Assembly: GCF_008123965.1 (NCBI RefSeq)
Contig: NZ_VSTH01000079.1
Location: forward strand, 20,396 to 84,395
Direction: 5' to 3'
Source of the DNA: Bradyrhizobium hipponense
GTDB taxonomy: Bacteria > Pseudomonadota > Alphaproteobacteria > Rhizobiales > Xanthobacteraceae
Length of the DNA stretch: 64,000 bases
This document shows, piece by piece, positions 16,641 to 25,159 of this stretch. Under the pieces are notes generated by a model that was given only the letters and a program-made list of their open reading frames with translations, ran no database searches and was not told the origin of the DNA. Position 1 is the stretch's first letter; each line of letters opens with the position of its first letter. A program made the position numbers and the translations under genes.

Positions 16641-17558
16641 ATGCTGCTCGTCGTCGAACAATTTTTGAACGGATTGCAGTTCGGCCTGCTGCTATTCCTG
16701 CTCGCCGCCGGACTGACGCTGGTGTTCGGGATCATGGATCTCGTCAACCTCGCGCACGGCTCGCTCTACATGATGGGCGCCTATTTCGCCGCGACCTTCG
16801 CGGCCTGGACCGGCAGCTTTCTGCTCGGCGCGTTCCTGGCGCTCGGTGCGACGCTGCTGCTTGGCATCGTGCTTGAGGTGGTGGCGCTGAAACATCTCTA
16901 TGGACGAGACCATCTCGACCATGTGCTCGCGACCTTCGGCCTGATCCTGTTCTTCAACGAGGCTGTGCGGCTGATCTGGGGGCCGGCGGGCCTCGCGCTG
17001 CCGCTGCCGGCCTGGCTCACCGTGCCGGTGCCGATCCTGCCGGGCATTCACTATCCCGCCTACCGTCTCGCCATCATCGTCGTTGCGCTGCTCGTTGCGC
17101 TGCTGCTCTATCTCGGCGTGATGCGCACCCGCGTCGGCATGCTGATCCGGGCCGGTGCCTCCAACCGCGAGATGATCGGCGCGCTCGGCATCAACATCAA
17201 GCTGCTCTACACCCTGGTGTTCGGTCTCGGCGCCGCGCTTGCGGGCCTTGCCGGGCTGATGCAGGCGCCGATTCTCACCGTGCAGATAGGCATGGGCGAG
17301 AACATCCTGATCCTCGCCTTCGTCATCATCGTGATCGGCGGCATCGGCTCGATCCGCGGCGCGTTCCTGGCCGCGATCTTCGTCGGCATGATCGACACGC
17401 TCGGCCGTGCCTTCCTGCCGAACCTGCTGCGGCAGGTGCTGAGCTCGACCGCCGCCTCCACCGCCGCGCCCGCGCTGTCATCCATGCTGATCTATCTGTT
17501 GATGGCAATCGTGCTGGTGGTGCGGCCGGAGGGGCTGTTTCCGGCCAACCGTCGATGA
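16641..17558 (+). CDS. ABC transporter permease (LivH type), probable aromatic acid import
   Basis: A 305-residue inner-membrane permease with about eight or nine hydrophobic segments. DLVNLAHGSLYMMGAY is the LivH family motif. AAAGAG precedes the ATG at 16641; a GTG at 16611 is also in frame. It heads a four-gene operon with overlapping stops and starts. The set resembles hbaEFGH and related Liv-type transporters next to benzoate genes in Rhodopseudomonas. No SBP gene is attached; those at 35263 or 823 are candidates. Confidence 0.93.
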   Translation: MLLVVEQFLNGLQFGLLLFLLAAGLTLVFGIMDLVNLAHGSLYMMGAYFAATFAAWTGSFLLGAFLALGATLLLGIVLEVVALKHLYGRDHLDHVLATFGLILFFNEAVRLIWGPAGLALPLPAWLTVPVPILPGIHYPAYRLAIIVVALLVALLLYLGVMRTRVGMLIRAGASNREMIGALGINIKLLYTLVFGLGAALAGLAGLMQAPILTVQIGMGENILILAFVIIVIGGIGSIRGAFLAAIFVGMIDTLGRAFLPNLLRQVLSSTAASTAAPALSSMLIYLLMAIVLVVRPEGLFPANRR

Positions 17559-18499
17559 AGGCTTTCACCGTGAGCAAGGCCGTGACGGCCCTGATGCTGG
17601 CAGGCCTCGTGCTGCTGCCACTCTATTCGCAAGCATCCGGCAACATCTTCATCCTGACGCTGTTCACCCGCGTCGTCATCCTGGCGCTGGCAGCAGCGAG
17701 CCTCAACCTCATCATGGGCTATGGCGGCATGATGAGCTTCGGCCATGCCGCCTATCTCGGCATCGGCGGTTATGCCGTCGGCATCCTGGCGCAGGAAGGC
17801 GTCGGCTCCGGCTTCATTCAGTTTCCGGTCGCGATCGCGGCGTCCGCACTCTACGCGCTCGTGATCGGTGCGCTCTCCTTGCGCACCCGCGGTGTCTATT
17901 TCATCATGATCACGCTGGCGTTCGCGCAGATGGCCTATTACGTCGCCTCGGGCCTCGCACGCTACGGCGGCGACGACGGTCTCACCGTCTACAAGCGCAG
18001 CGACTTTTCCGGCCTGATCAATCTCGGGAACCGTGTGCAGTTCTACTACCTCTGCCTTGCCTGCTTGTTCGGCGTGATCTTCCTGATCTGGCGCATCGTC
18101 AATTCGCGCTTCGGCCTCGTCGTGCAGGGTCTGCGTTCCAACGAGCAGCGCATGCAGGCGATCGGCTTTCCGGCGAAACGCTATCAGCTGGTCTGCTTCG
18201 TCATCTCCGGCATGATGTGCGGCCTGGCCGGTGCGCTGCTCGCCAACAACACCGATTTCATCAGCCCGGCCGCGATGTACTGGACCCGTTCCGGTGACCT
18301 CATGGTGATGGTCATCCTCGGCGGCATGGGCGCGCTGTTCGGCCCGGTCATGGGGGCGGTGGTCTATCTGCTCCTGGAAGAGTTCTTGTCGCAGATCACC
18401 GAATACTGGGCGCTGATCATGGGCCCGCTGCTGTTGCTGATCGTGCTGTTCGGCCGCGGCGGCATCATGGGCTTGCTCGGGAGGTTCAATCGTGGCTGA
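17555..18499 (+). CDS. ABC transporter permease (LivM type)
   Basis: A 314-residue inner-membrane permease. LNLIMGYGGMMSFGHAAYLG near residues 49-68 is the LivM signature, and the cytoplasmic loop GLRSNEQRMQAIGF is the EAA-like contact with the ATPase. Its start overlaps the LivH stop by 4 bp and its stop overlaps the LivG start by 8 bp, so all four subunits are translated as a coupled unit. Confidence 0.94.
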   Translation: MKAFTVSKAVTALMLAGLVLLPLYSQASGNIFILTLFTRVVILALAAASLNLIMGYGGMMSFGHAAYLGIGGYAVGILAQEGVGSGFIQFPVAIAASALYALVIGALSLRTRGVYFIMITLAFAQMAYYVASGLARYGGDDGLTVYKRSDFSGLINLGNRVQFYYLCLACLFGVIFLIWRIVNSRFGLVVQGLRSNEQRMQAIGFPAKRYQLVCFVISGMMCGLAGALLANNTDFISPAAMYWTRSGDLMVMVILGGMGALFGPVMGAVVYLLLEEFLSQITEYWALIMGPLLLLIVLFGRGGIMGLLGRFNRG

Positions 18500-19259
18500 A
18501 CCGCTGCTCCGTGTCGAGAAGCTGGTGCGCCGCTTTGGCGGCATCATTGCGACGGACAACGTCTCGCTCGACGTCGCGGCGGGCGAGCTGCACGCCATCA
18601 TCGGCCCGAACGGCGCCGGCAAGACCACGCTGATCAGCCAGCTCACCGGGCATCTGGCGCCGAATTCAGGCAGCGTCTCGCTCGGTGGCCGCGACATCAC
18701 CCACCTGCCGGCCTATCGCCGCTGCGCGCTGGGCCTGGCGCGTTCGTTCCAGATCACCTCGCTGCTGTTCGACTTCACCGCTGCCGACAATGTCGCACTG
18801 GCGGCGCAGGCCCATGCCGGCACGTCGTTCCGTTTCTTCGCCAATGCGCGCAAGGAAAAGGGCCTGCGTGACGCCGCGCATGCTGCGCTCGATCGCGTCG
18901 GGCTGTTGCATCGCGCCGACGTCGTCGTGTCCCGGCTCAGCCATGGCGAGCGGCGCGAGCTCGAGCTCGCGGTCGCGCTCGCGAGCAAGCCAAAACTGCT
19001 GCTGCTGGACGAGCCGATGGCCGGGCTTGGCGTCACCGAATCGCAGCGCATGGTGAAGCTGCTCCAGGAGCTGCGCAAGGAAGTCTCGATCGTGCTGGTC
19101 GAGCACGACATGCCGGCGGTGTTCGCGCTCGCCGACCGCATCACGGTGCTGGTCTATGGCCGCGTCATCGCTTCCGGCGATCCGGCCGCAATCCGCGGCA
19201 ACGACGATGTCAAGCGCGCCTATCTCGGCGACCAGCATGTGGTGACGCACCATGTCTGA
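18492..19259 (+). CDS. ABC transporter ATP-binding protein (LivG type)
   Basis: A 255-residue ATPase with Walker A GPNGAGKT (38-45), signature LSHGERRELE and Walker B LLLLDEPMAG. The start is GTG at 18492, preceded by GGGAGG and inside the LivM gene. The C-terminal region ends DVKRAYLGD, as usual for LivG, with a short extra tail that overlaps the LivF start by 8 bp. Confidence 0.94.
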   Translation: MAEPLLRVEKLVRRFGGIIATDNVSLDVAAGELHAIIGPNGAGKTTLISQLTGHLAPNSGSVSLGGRDITHLPAYRRCALGLARSFQITSLLFDFTAADNVALAAQAHAGTSFRFFANARKEKGLRDAAHAALDRVGLLHRADVVVSRLSHGERRELELAVALASKPKLLLLDEPMAGLGVTESQRMVKLLQELRKEVSIVLVEHDMPAVFALADRITVLVYGRVIASGDPAAIRGNDDVKRAYLGDQHVVTHHV

Positions 19260-19980
19260 AAAAGAGATGGCTGAAACGCTGCTCGACGTCGACGGCATCG
19301 AAACCTGCTACGGGCTGTCCCAGGTGCTGTTTGGCCTGTCGCTGTCGATCAAGCCGGGCGAGATGGTCTCGCTGATGGGCCGCAACGGCATGGGCAAGAC
19401 CACCACCATCCGCTCCATCATGGGCCTGACGCCGGCGCGCACAGGCAGCATCCGTTTTGCGGGCTCCGAGGTGCGGACGCAGCCGTCCTACAAAATCGCA
19501 AAACTCGGCGTCGGCCTCGTGCCCGAGGGACGCCAGATCTTCCCGAACCTCACGGTGCGCGAGAATCTGGTCGCTGCGGCCGCCGATCGCTTCGGCAGCG
19601 CCAATCCCTGGACGCTCGCCGCGATCTACGTGCTGTTCCCGCGGCTGGCCGAGCGCGCCTCGAACATGGGCAACCAGCTCTCTGGCGGCGAGCAGCAGAT
19701 GCTCGCGATCGGCCGCGCGCTGATGACCAATCCGAAGCTGCTGATCCTGGACGAAGCGACCGAGGGCCTGGCGCCGCTGATCCGCGAAGAGATCTGGAAC
19801 TGCCTGTCGATGCTCAAGAGCCGCGGCCAGTCGATCCTCGTCGTCGACAAGAACGTCGACCATCTCGCCCGCATCTGCGACCGCCACTACATCATCGAGC
19901 GCGGCAAGACGGTGTGGAGCGGCACGTCGAACGAGCTGTTGGCCGAGCCGGAGCTGCAGCACAAATATTTGGGGATCTGA
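19252..19980 (+). CDS. ABC transporter ATP-binding protein (LivF type)
   Basis: A 242-residue ATPase. Walker A is GRNGMGKT (43-50), the signature is LSGGEQQM and Walker B is LLILDEATEGLAP. The switch region reads VVDKNVDHL instead of the common EQN, a variation seen in several Liv-type paralogues linked to aromatic uptake. It is the last gene of the operon; a family C repeat follows about 45 bp later. Confidence 0.94.
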   Translation: MSEKEMAETLLDVDGIETCYGLSQVLFGLSLSIKPGEMVSLMGRNGMGKTTTIRSIMGLTPARTGSIRFAGSEVRTQPSYKIAKLGVGLVPEGRQIFPNLTVRENLVAAAADRFGSANPWTLAAIYVLFPRLAERASNMGNQLSGGEQQMLAIGRALMTNPKLLILDEATEGLAPLIREEIWNCLSMLKSRGQSILVVDKNVDHLARICDRHYIIERGKTVWSGTSNELLAEPELQHKYLGI

Positions 19981-20024
19981 AAGGACGGTGAGATGGGGGA
20001 GGAACGCTCTTGCGGCTCAGTCAG

Positions 20025-20151
20025 CGTCGTCCTGGCGAAAGCCAGGACCCATACCGCGTGATCTATCGATTGCGGCGGGTATCAGTACTGAGCGCCAATC
20101 TTCGCCAAACGTCTCCCTGGGATAATGGATCCTGGCTTTCGCCAGGACGAC
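20025..20151. repeat. Dispersed inverted repeat, family C
   Basis: Outer arms CGTCGTCCTGGCGAAAGCC and the complement GGCTTTCGCCAGGACGAC enclose an inner CCCAT...ATGGAT pair. The same design recurs at 42521-42643, 44989-45143 and, in variant forms, at 30921, 32521 and 63818. It separates the transporter operon from a convergent small gene. Confidence 0.82.
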
Positions 20152-20161
20152 ATTGGGGCCC

Positions 20162-20524
20162 TCACCAATAAATCCCATGACGATGCAGTTCGCGGATCAC
20201 GCGTGCTTCGGTCGACGGTTGGCGGCGCTTCGGCTTGGTTGTCTCGGTCGTGCTTGCCACCGCTGCGCCGGTCGACTGAACGGGTGCTGCGGCAGGAGTT
20301 GTCGCGGCAGGGGCGCTTACGGTCGTCGGCGCGGCAGCGACCGGCGGAGTTGAAGTGGATGTCGTGGTCGCCGTCTGGACGTTCGCCGATGGCGCCTGCG
20401 CTACCGGCTGCTCGGGTGCCTGCTGGCTCGAATTGGAGGCCGCGAGGCTCAGGCTTCGCGAACCTCCGGCATAGGCCTGGGTAGCCAGTAGCGATAGCGC
20501 GGCGATCAGAATCAGCTTGCGCAT
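20162..20524 (-). CDS. Small secreted Ala/Pro/Thr-rich protein
   Basis: A 120-residue protein with a signal peptide (MRKLILIAALSLLATQAYAG). A low-complexity stretch of Ala, Thr, Pro and Val follows, then a compact basic C-terminus, TEARVIRELHRHGIYW. I start at 20524 because GGGGA lies seven bases before that ATG; the ATG at 20536 is possible. The low-complexity middle suggests an extended periplasmic linker. Function unknown; the C-terminal motif may be the functional part. Confidence 0.7.
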   Translation of the reverse strand: MRKLILIAALSLLATQAYAGGSRSLSLAASNSSQQAPEQPVAQAPSANVQTATTTSTSTPPVAAAPTTVSAPAATTPAAAPVQSTGAAVASTTETTKPKRRQPSTEARVIRELHRHGIYW

Positions 20525-20579
20525 GGAAATCCCCATGATTTGGTCAGTTCATCTTGCCTAAACCGCACCAGCCGGTTTT

Positions 20580-20666
20580 CTAACGCGCTAGGCGATGCGT
20601 GCCGATCTCGATCAGCGTGGTCCGGCAGGACAGGCGGTAAATCAGACTGAACAGATGGTTCCACAT
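20580..20666 (-). CDS. Possible micro-protein (28 aa)
   Basis: A 28-codon ORF (MWNHLFSLIYRLSCRTTLIE start, basic end) with GTGGAG about eight bases before the ATG. It lies in the otherwise empty 326-bp stretch between a secreted protein gene and the glutamine-synthetase-like gene. Nothing else is recognisable there. It may be a chance ORF; codon use and the plausible ribosome site are the only support. Confidence 0.28.
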   Translation of the reverse strand: MWNHLFSLIYRLSCRTTLIEIGTHRLAR

Positions 20667-20850
20667 GATCGAACTCCACTGTTGATCATGGGGCAGCAGC
20701 CTAGGCGCGTTGTCTTTCACGCCGTTTTCGTGGGGCGGGGAAAATGGCTTCGTCGGGGCGCGGGGTGATTTCGTCGCAACCGGTGGGACGAAGTCGCCTC
20801 ACGGGCGTGTGAGCGAACCCTTCGGACCGCCCCCGAACGATGTCACAACG

Positions 20851-22287
20851 TCAAAACATCTCGAAATATTCGCGGTGTTCCCAGTCGGTCACCTCAGCCA
20901 GGAAGCGGTCGATCTCGGCATTCTTGATGTGGGTGTAATAGTCGACAAACTCTCCGCCGAGCTTTTCGCGGAAGAACGGGTCGTCCTTCAGCGCGGCGAC
21001 GGCGTCACGCAGCGACTTCGGCAACAGCGGCGCCTTGGTCTCATAAGGCGTGTCGGCGGAGGGGCCGGGATCGAGCTTGCGATCGATGCCGTCGAGGCCG
21101 CTCAAGACTTGCGAGGCCATGTAGAGATAGGGATTGGCCGCGGGCTCGCCGACGCGGTTTTCCAGGCGGGTGGCGGCATCGCCGGCCGCCCCGAGCACGC
21201 GGATCATGACGCCGCGATTGTCGCGGCCCCAGATCGCGCGGTCCGGCGCCAGCGAATAGGAGCGGTAGCGCTTGTAGCCGTTGATGGTCGGCGTGGTGAA
21301 CACGGTTGCCGCGCGGGCGTGGTCAAGCAGCCCTGCGAGATAAGCGCGGCCGAATGCGCTGAGCGGCTCGCTGCCTGCGTTCGCCATGAACAGGTTCTCC
21401 CCGCTCGCGCGCGAGATGATCGACTGGTGCAGGTGCCAGCCGCTGGCGAACAGGTTCGGCAGTTTCGGCCGGCACATGAAGGTGGCGTGATAGCCGTGGC
21501 GGTGCGCGATCTGCTTCACGGCGGAACGGAACAGCACCATGTTGTCGGCAGGCTCCATTCCCTTCTTCGGCTGAAAGGTGAACTCGCACTGGCTCGGCCC
21601 GAACTCGACCTCGACCGATCGCAGGGGAAGCCCGAGCGCGAGGACGTCGCGGCGCAGGATCTCCAGCACCGGCTCCATCTGGTCGAAGCGCTGCTCGGTG
21701 AGATACTGGTAGCCGTGGCTGAGCAGGCTCACAGAGGGCGGCGTGCCGGGCTGGCCCGCATCCTCGGCGCGCATATGGACGTCGTCGAGCTTGAAGATGT
21801 GGAATTCGACCTCGAGCCCGGCGACGAAATCGTGGCCACGGCTTGCGAGTTCATTAAGTACCTTGCGATAGAGCCCGCGCGTCGCGAACGGCACGGGGCG
21901 GCCGTCATTGAAATAGAGATCGCACAGCACCCAGCCTGTCGCCGGCGCCCATGGCAGCACGCGGAAGGTGGTGGGATCGGCGACCATCAGCACGTCGGCC
22001 GCGCCCTCCATCTCCTTCATGCCGAAGCCGCCGCCGGCGGTGAACACCGGGAATACCGTGCGGTGCGAGGTGTCCTTGGCGAGCATCGTCGTGGTGATCG
22101 AGCAGCCGCTTTCCAGCGAGGCGATCGCCTCCGAAGCAATGATGGTCTTGCCGCGCAAGATGCCGTGCTGGTCGGGGAAGCCGAGGCGGATGACCTCGAG
22201 GTTCTTCTCCTCGACGATGCGGCGCATGCGCGTCGCGGCGTCCTTATGCTCTTCCGACCACAGCGCATGACGCGCGACGAAGGTCAC
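20851..22287 (-). CDS. Glutamine synthetase-like (gamma-glutamylamide ligase) family protein
   Basis: A 478-residue GlnA-fold ATP-dependent ligase. The metal and substrate motifs are recognisable: GLEVEFHIF, SVEVEFGPSQCEF, the variant GWHLHQS for the usual G-x-H-x-H-x-S, RAIWGRDNRGVMIR, and ENRVGEPAANPYLYM. Length and divergence from housekeeping GlnA place it among GS-like enzymes that glutamylate amines. A Rieske oxygenase gene lies about 130 bp upstream on the same strand, separated by a family D repeat. By analogy with aniline oxidation (AtdA1/TdnQ), glutamylation of an aromatic amine before ring oxidation is possible, but this is inference. Confidence 0.85.
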   Translation of the reverse strand: MTFVARHALWSEEHKDAATRMRRIVEEKNLEVIRLGFPDQHGILRGKTIIASEAIASLESGCSITTTMLAKDTSHRTVFPVFTAGGGFGMKEMEGAADVLMVADPTTFRVLPWAPATGWVLCDLYFNDGRPVPFATRGLYRKVLNELASRGHDFVAGLEVEFHIFKLDDVHMRAEDAGQPGTPPSVSLLSHGYQYLTEQRFDQMEPVLEILRRDVLALGLPLRSVEVEFGPSQCEFTFQPKKGMEPADNMVLFRSAVKQIAHRHGYHATFMCRPKLPNLFASGWHLHQSIISRASGENLFMANAGSEPLSAFGRAYLAGLLDHARAATVFTTPTINGYKRYRSYSLAPDRAIWGRDNRGVMIRVLGAAGDAATRLENRVGEPAANPYLYMASQVLSGLDGIDRKLDPGPSADTPYETKAPLLPKSLRDAVAALKDDPFFREKLGGEFVDYYTHIKNAEIDRFLAEVTDWEHREYFEMF

Positions 22288-22306
22288 TTTTCCACTCCCC
22301 CAACTG

Positions 22307-22401
22307 CCGTAGGGTGGGCAAAGCGAAGCGTGCCCACCGCATCTATCGTCCTCGCGGAAGCATGGTGGGCACTGCGCTTTGCGCCTTTGCCCACCCTACG
22401 G
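22307..22401. repeat. Dispersed inverted repeat, family D (CCGTAGGGTGGGCA)
   Basis: Outer arms CCGTAGGGTGGGCA (22307-22320) and TGCCCACCCTACGG (22388-22401) are perfect inverted copies, with a second inner pair, GTGCCCACC and GGTGGGCAC. It sits between the Rieske and GS-like genes. Only one copy of this family is in the window. Confidence 0.8.
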
Positions 22402-22417
22402 GAGCCGACCACAATCG

Positions 22418-23776
22418 TCACTCCGCCGCCGTCAGCCGATGCACCTTGCCTTCGATGTCCTTCGGCACCGGGGCCGTCCACGGCGCGCCGCGGCGGCGCT
22501 TGACGTCGACTTCCATCCAGTAGGTCTCCCAGCCCCGCGTCGGGCCGATGCCGTCCATCGTCGCCGGTCCCTGGATTGCGCGCGCGGTGCTCTCGTCGAG
22601 ATGCAGCATCGGCTTTTCGCCGGCCATCGCTTTGTCGATCTCCTGCCGCAGCAGGCGGCGGTACAGCACGATCGCCTTGTCGGACTGGCCGAGATGCTCC
22701 TTGGTGCGATCCTGGATCGCGCCCATGGATTCCACCGCCCACTGGTCGTGGACGTTGATGTCGCTGCCCATGCCGGTGTAGGTCGCGGTCTGCTGCTCGT
22801 GCGGATCGAAGCCGTAATCATTGCCGCGGTTCTTGCGCGATTTGTAGTCGGGAAGCTCGTAGAGCTCGAGCCGCTGGTCACGCATCTTCTGCTTCTCGAC
22901 CGGTGCGGAGTAGCTCGTGAAGATCGCGTACCAGTAGCAGTTCTCGTCATCGACCGGCACGTGCCACTGCGTGATCGTCATCTCCGTGCTCATGGGGATG
23001 ACGAAACCGTGCGGGAAGAGCTGGTTGGTCACCCGCACATGGGTACGCTCCTCGTCGATCTCGCGTAGCGCGATCAGCCGCAGGCCGTATTCGGTGTGCT
23101 CGACATTGATGATCGGGCGGTCGTACTCGCGCAGGATTTTCGTCATCGGCAGGTCGCTGCCGGCGGAGGCGCCGCGGAACTGCTTGCCGTAAGCGGTGGA
23201 TGTGTCCTCGTCCTCGAAGAAACGATGCAGATAGGAGGCGTGCGCGGGATCGATGCCGACCTCCAGCGCCTGGAGCCAGTTGCAGGCCATGTGGCCCTTG
23301 AACGCGAAAGTGTGCGTGCCGGGCGCGATGAAACAGTCGATCTCCGGGAATGCCGGCGGCTCACCCTCGCCGAGCCAGGCCCAGAGGATGCCGCTCTTCT
23401 CCACCACGGGATAGGAGCGCTGCTTGATGTTCTGGCAGAGCTTTGAGTCCTTCGGTTCGGCCGGCGTCTCGATGCACTGCCCGGTCGCGTCGAACAGCCA
23501 GCCGTGGAACGCGCAGCGCAGGCCGCCATGTTCGAGCCTCCCGAAAGCAAGGTCGGCGCCGCGATGCGCGCAGTGCCGGTCGATCAAGCCGTAGCGTCCC
23601 GTCTCGTCGCGGAACAGCACCAGGTTTTCGCCGAGCAGTTTGACGGGGCGGATCGGGCGTGCGCCCTCCAGTTCATCGGCAAGAGCGGCCGGCTGCCAGT
23701 AGCTCCGCATCAGCTTGCCGCACGGGTCCTTCGGCCCGGTGCGGGTGATCAGGTCGTTCTGCTCCTGGCTCATCAT
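22418..23776 (-). CDS. Rieske-type aromatic ring-hydroxylating oxygenase, alpha subunit
   Basis: A 452-residue oxygenase of the phthalate-dioxygenase-like, single-component alpha class. The Rieske [2Fe-2S] site is C-x-H in CAHRGADL and C-x-x-H in LRCAFHGW, 17 residues apart. The mononuclear iron site follows in NWLQALEVGIDPAHASYLHR, giving the D...H...H pattern. No beta subunit, ferredoxin or reductase gene is adjacent, so electron-transfer partners are elsewhere. It is divergent from an IclR regulator across a 25-bp palindrome. The substrate is unknown. Confidence 0.9.
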   Translation of the reverse strand: MMSQEQNDLITRTGPKDPCGKLMRSYWQPAALADELEGARPIRPVKLLGENLVLFRDETGRYGLIDRHCAHRGADLAFGRLEHGGLRCAFHGWLFDATGQCIETPAEPKDSKLCQNIKQRSYPVVEKSGILWAWLGEGEPPAFPEIDCFIAPGTHTFAFKGHMACNWLQALEVGIDPAHASYLHRFFEDEDTSTAYGKQFRGASAGSDLPMTKILREYDRPIINVEHTEYGLRLIALREIDEERTHVRVTNQLFPHGFVIPMSTEMTITQWHVPVDDENCYWYAIFTSYSAPVEKQKMRDQRLELYELPDYKSRKNRGNDYGFDPHEQQTATYTGMGSDINVHDQWAVESMGAIQDRTKEHLGQSDKAIVLYRRLLRQEIDKAMAGEKPMLHLDESTARAIQGPATMDGIGPTRGWETYWMEVDVKRRRGAPWTAPVPKDIEGKVHRLTAAE

Positions 23777-23811
23777 GGCGGTCGCGTCCTTTGCTGGAGG
23801 GGCGATTGTTG

Positions 23812-23836
23812 TTCGCCTATTGAACGAATGGGCGAA
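23812..23836. promoter_or_regulatory. Palindrome between Rieske and IclR genes (putative operator)
   Basis: TTCGCC and GGCGAA arms enclose ATT and AAT inner arms, a 25-bp dyad centred at 23824 with one mismatched pair outside the central five bases. It lies 35 bp upstream of the Rieske start and before the IclR gene, a natural site for IclR binding to both divergent promoters. Confidence 0.6.
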
Positions 23837-23892
23837 TTATGACATGCCTTGATGCGGCAGCAAGCACTATTTTGCAGGAATGGCCCGACACC

Positions 23893-24678
23893 ATGCCCAA
23901 GCTGAAGCGGAGCGAGAGCGACGAGCGCGCGACGGATTTCGTCGAAAGCCTCGATCGCGGCCTGCGCCTGCTGCAATGTTTTGGCGCGACCCCGGGCCCA
24001 ATGACGCTGAGCGATCTCGCCCGCGCAGCTGAGCTGCCGCGCGCCACGACCCGGCGAATCCTGTTCACGCTTGCACGCAGTGGCTTCGTTGCGAGCGACG
24101 GCAAACTGTTCTCGCTGACGCCGCATGTGCTGACGCTCGCGGCGTCCTACCTGCGGTCCAATCAGCTCGTCGCCGTGCTTCAGCCGGTGCTCGATCGCGT
24201 CGCGACCGCAGCGCAGGAAATCTCTTCGCTCGCGGTGCTCGATGGCGACGACGTCGTGTTCATCGCCCGCGGCGGTCCGGCGCGCGTCTTTTCAAGCGGA
24301 CTCGAAATTGGCTACCGGCTCCCGGCCTTCTGCACCTCTGTTGGCCGCGCCATGCTCGGACAACTCGGTGATGCCGAACTTGCCGAGCGCCTGAAGACGA
24401 TGAAGCGCGAAGCGTTGACGCCGCAGACGGTGACCGATCCCAAGGTCTTGCTCGCGCGCATTGCAGCAGACCGCGCCCAGGGCTATTCGCTGGTCGACCG
24501 CGAGGCCGAGCCGCATTTCCGCTCGATCTCCGTTCCCGTCCGCCGCTACGATGATGTCATCGTCGCCGCCATCAACATGGGCGCCCATGTCGACCGCGTG
24601 CCGGCGCGGGAACTGGTCGACCGGTTCCTACCCCTGCTGGGCGAAGGCGCGGAATCGGTGCGCTCGCAGCTGCTGTAG
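23893..24678 (+). CDS. IclR-family transcriptional regulator
   Basis: A 261-residue regulator. The N-terminal winged HTH includes ESLDRGLRLLQCFG and ARAAELPRATTRRILFTL. The C-terminal effector domain has the family blocks LPAFCTSVGRAML and GYSLVDREAEPHFRSISVPV. It resembles the PcaR/PobR-like branch tied to aromatic catabolism. The start MPKLKR at 23893 is chosen on alignment grounds; the frame is open from 23839, but that start would sit on the palindrome. The divergent Rieske/GS-like genes are its likely targets. Confidence 0.92.
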   Translation: MPKLKRSESDERATDFVESLDRGLRLLQCFGATPGPMTLSDLARAAELPRATTRRILFTLARSGFVASDGKLFSLTPHVLTLAASYLRSNQLVAVLQPVLDRVATAAQEISSLAVLDGDDVVFIARGGPARVFSSGLEIGYRLPAFCTSVGRAMLGQLGDAELAERLKTMKREALTPQTVTDPKVLLARIAADRAQGYSLVDREAEPHFRSISVPVRRYDDVIVAAINMGAHVDRVPARELVDRFLPLLGEGAESVRSQLL

Positions 24679-24750
24679 CTACAGCACGCTTTCGCTCTTT
24701 CCGCATTTCGCGCTATGATGTGTGGGTCACAAGAGAACAGGGAGTATGCC

Positions 24751-25083
24751 ATGCAACACACCATGGTTCCCAGTGATCGTGTGGAGCATGTCGCCGTCTA
24801 CGGGCGCGACGGTACCAAGCTCGGCACGATTGAGCGGCTGATGCTCGACAAGGTGAGCGGAATGGTCGGCTATGCCGTGATCAAGACCGGCGGCCTGCTC
24901 GGCACCCGTCACCACTATCCGGTGCAATGGAACGCGCTGAAATACGATCCAGCACGCCAGGCATTCCAGGTTGAGCTGACGCTGGACGAACTCAGCCACG
25001 GCCCATGCGAGTTCGATGGCGACGCGTTCGACTGGGGCGATCGCTCGCGGCCCTACCCGCATCCGCATTACTGGTCGGTCTAG
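24751..25083 (+). CDS. PRC-barrel domain protein
   Basis: A 110-residue soluble protein whose core (VAVYGRDGTKLGTIERLMLD, then SGMVGYAVIKTGG) is a PRC-barrel beta fold. Related small proteins in rhizobiales are thought to act in stress or envelope regulation, but their role is not defined. AGGGAG lies six bases before the ATG at 24751. The C-terminus is unusually rich in Pro, His and Tyr (RPYPHPHYWSV). Confidence 0.8.
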   Translation: MQHTMVPSDRVEHVAVYGRDGTKLGTIERLMLDKVSGMVGYAVIKTGGLLGTRHHYPVQWNALKYDPARQAFQVELTLDELSHGPCEFDGDAFDWGDRSRPYPHPHYWSV

Positions 25084-25159
25084 CCGCGTCGGGAGTCTTG
25101 TAGCCCGGGTAAGCGAAGCAATTCCCGGGAACGCCATGCGTTGGCCTTGATCGACGCTC

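Noticed and set aside
17492..18700. 402-residue minus-strand frame
   Set aside because: Antisense shadow of livM and livG; rich in Asp, His and Gln from GC-biased complement codons.
20710..22503. 597-residue plus-strand frame
   Set aside because: Complement of the glutamine-synthetase-like gene; no family motifs and an intergenic repeat in the middle of its end.
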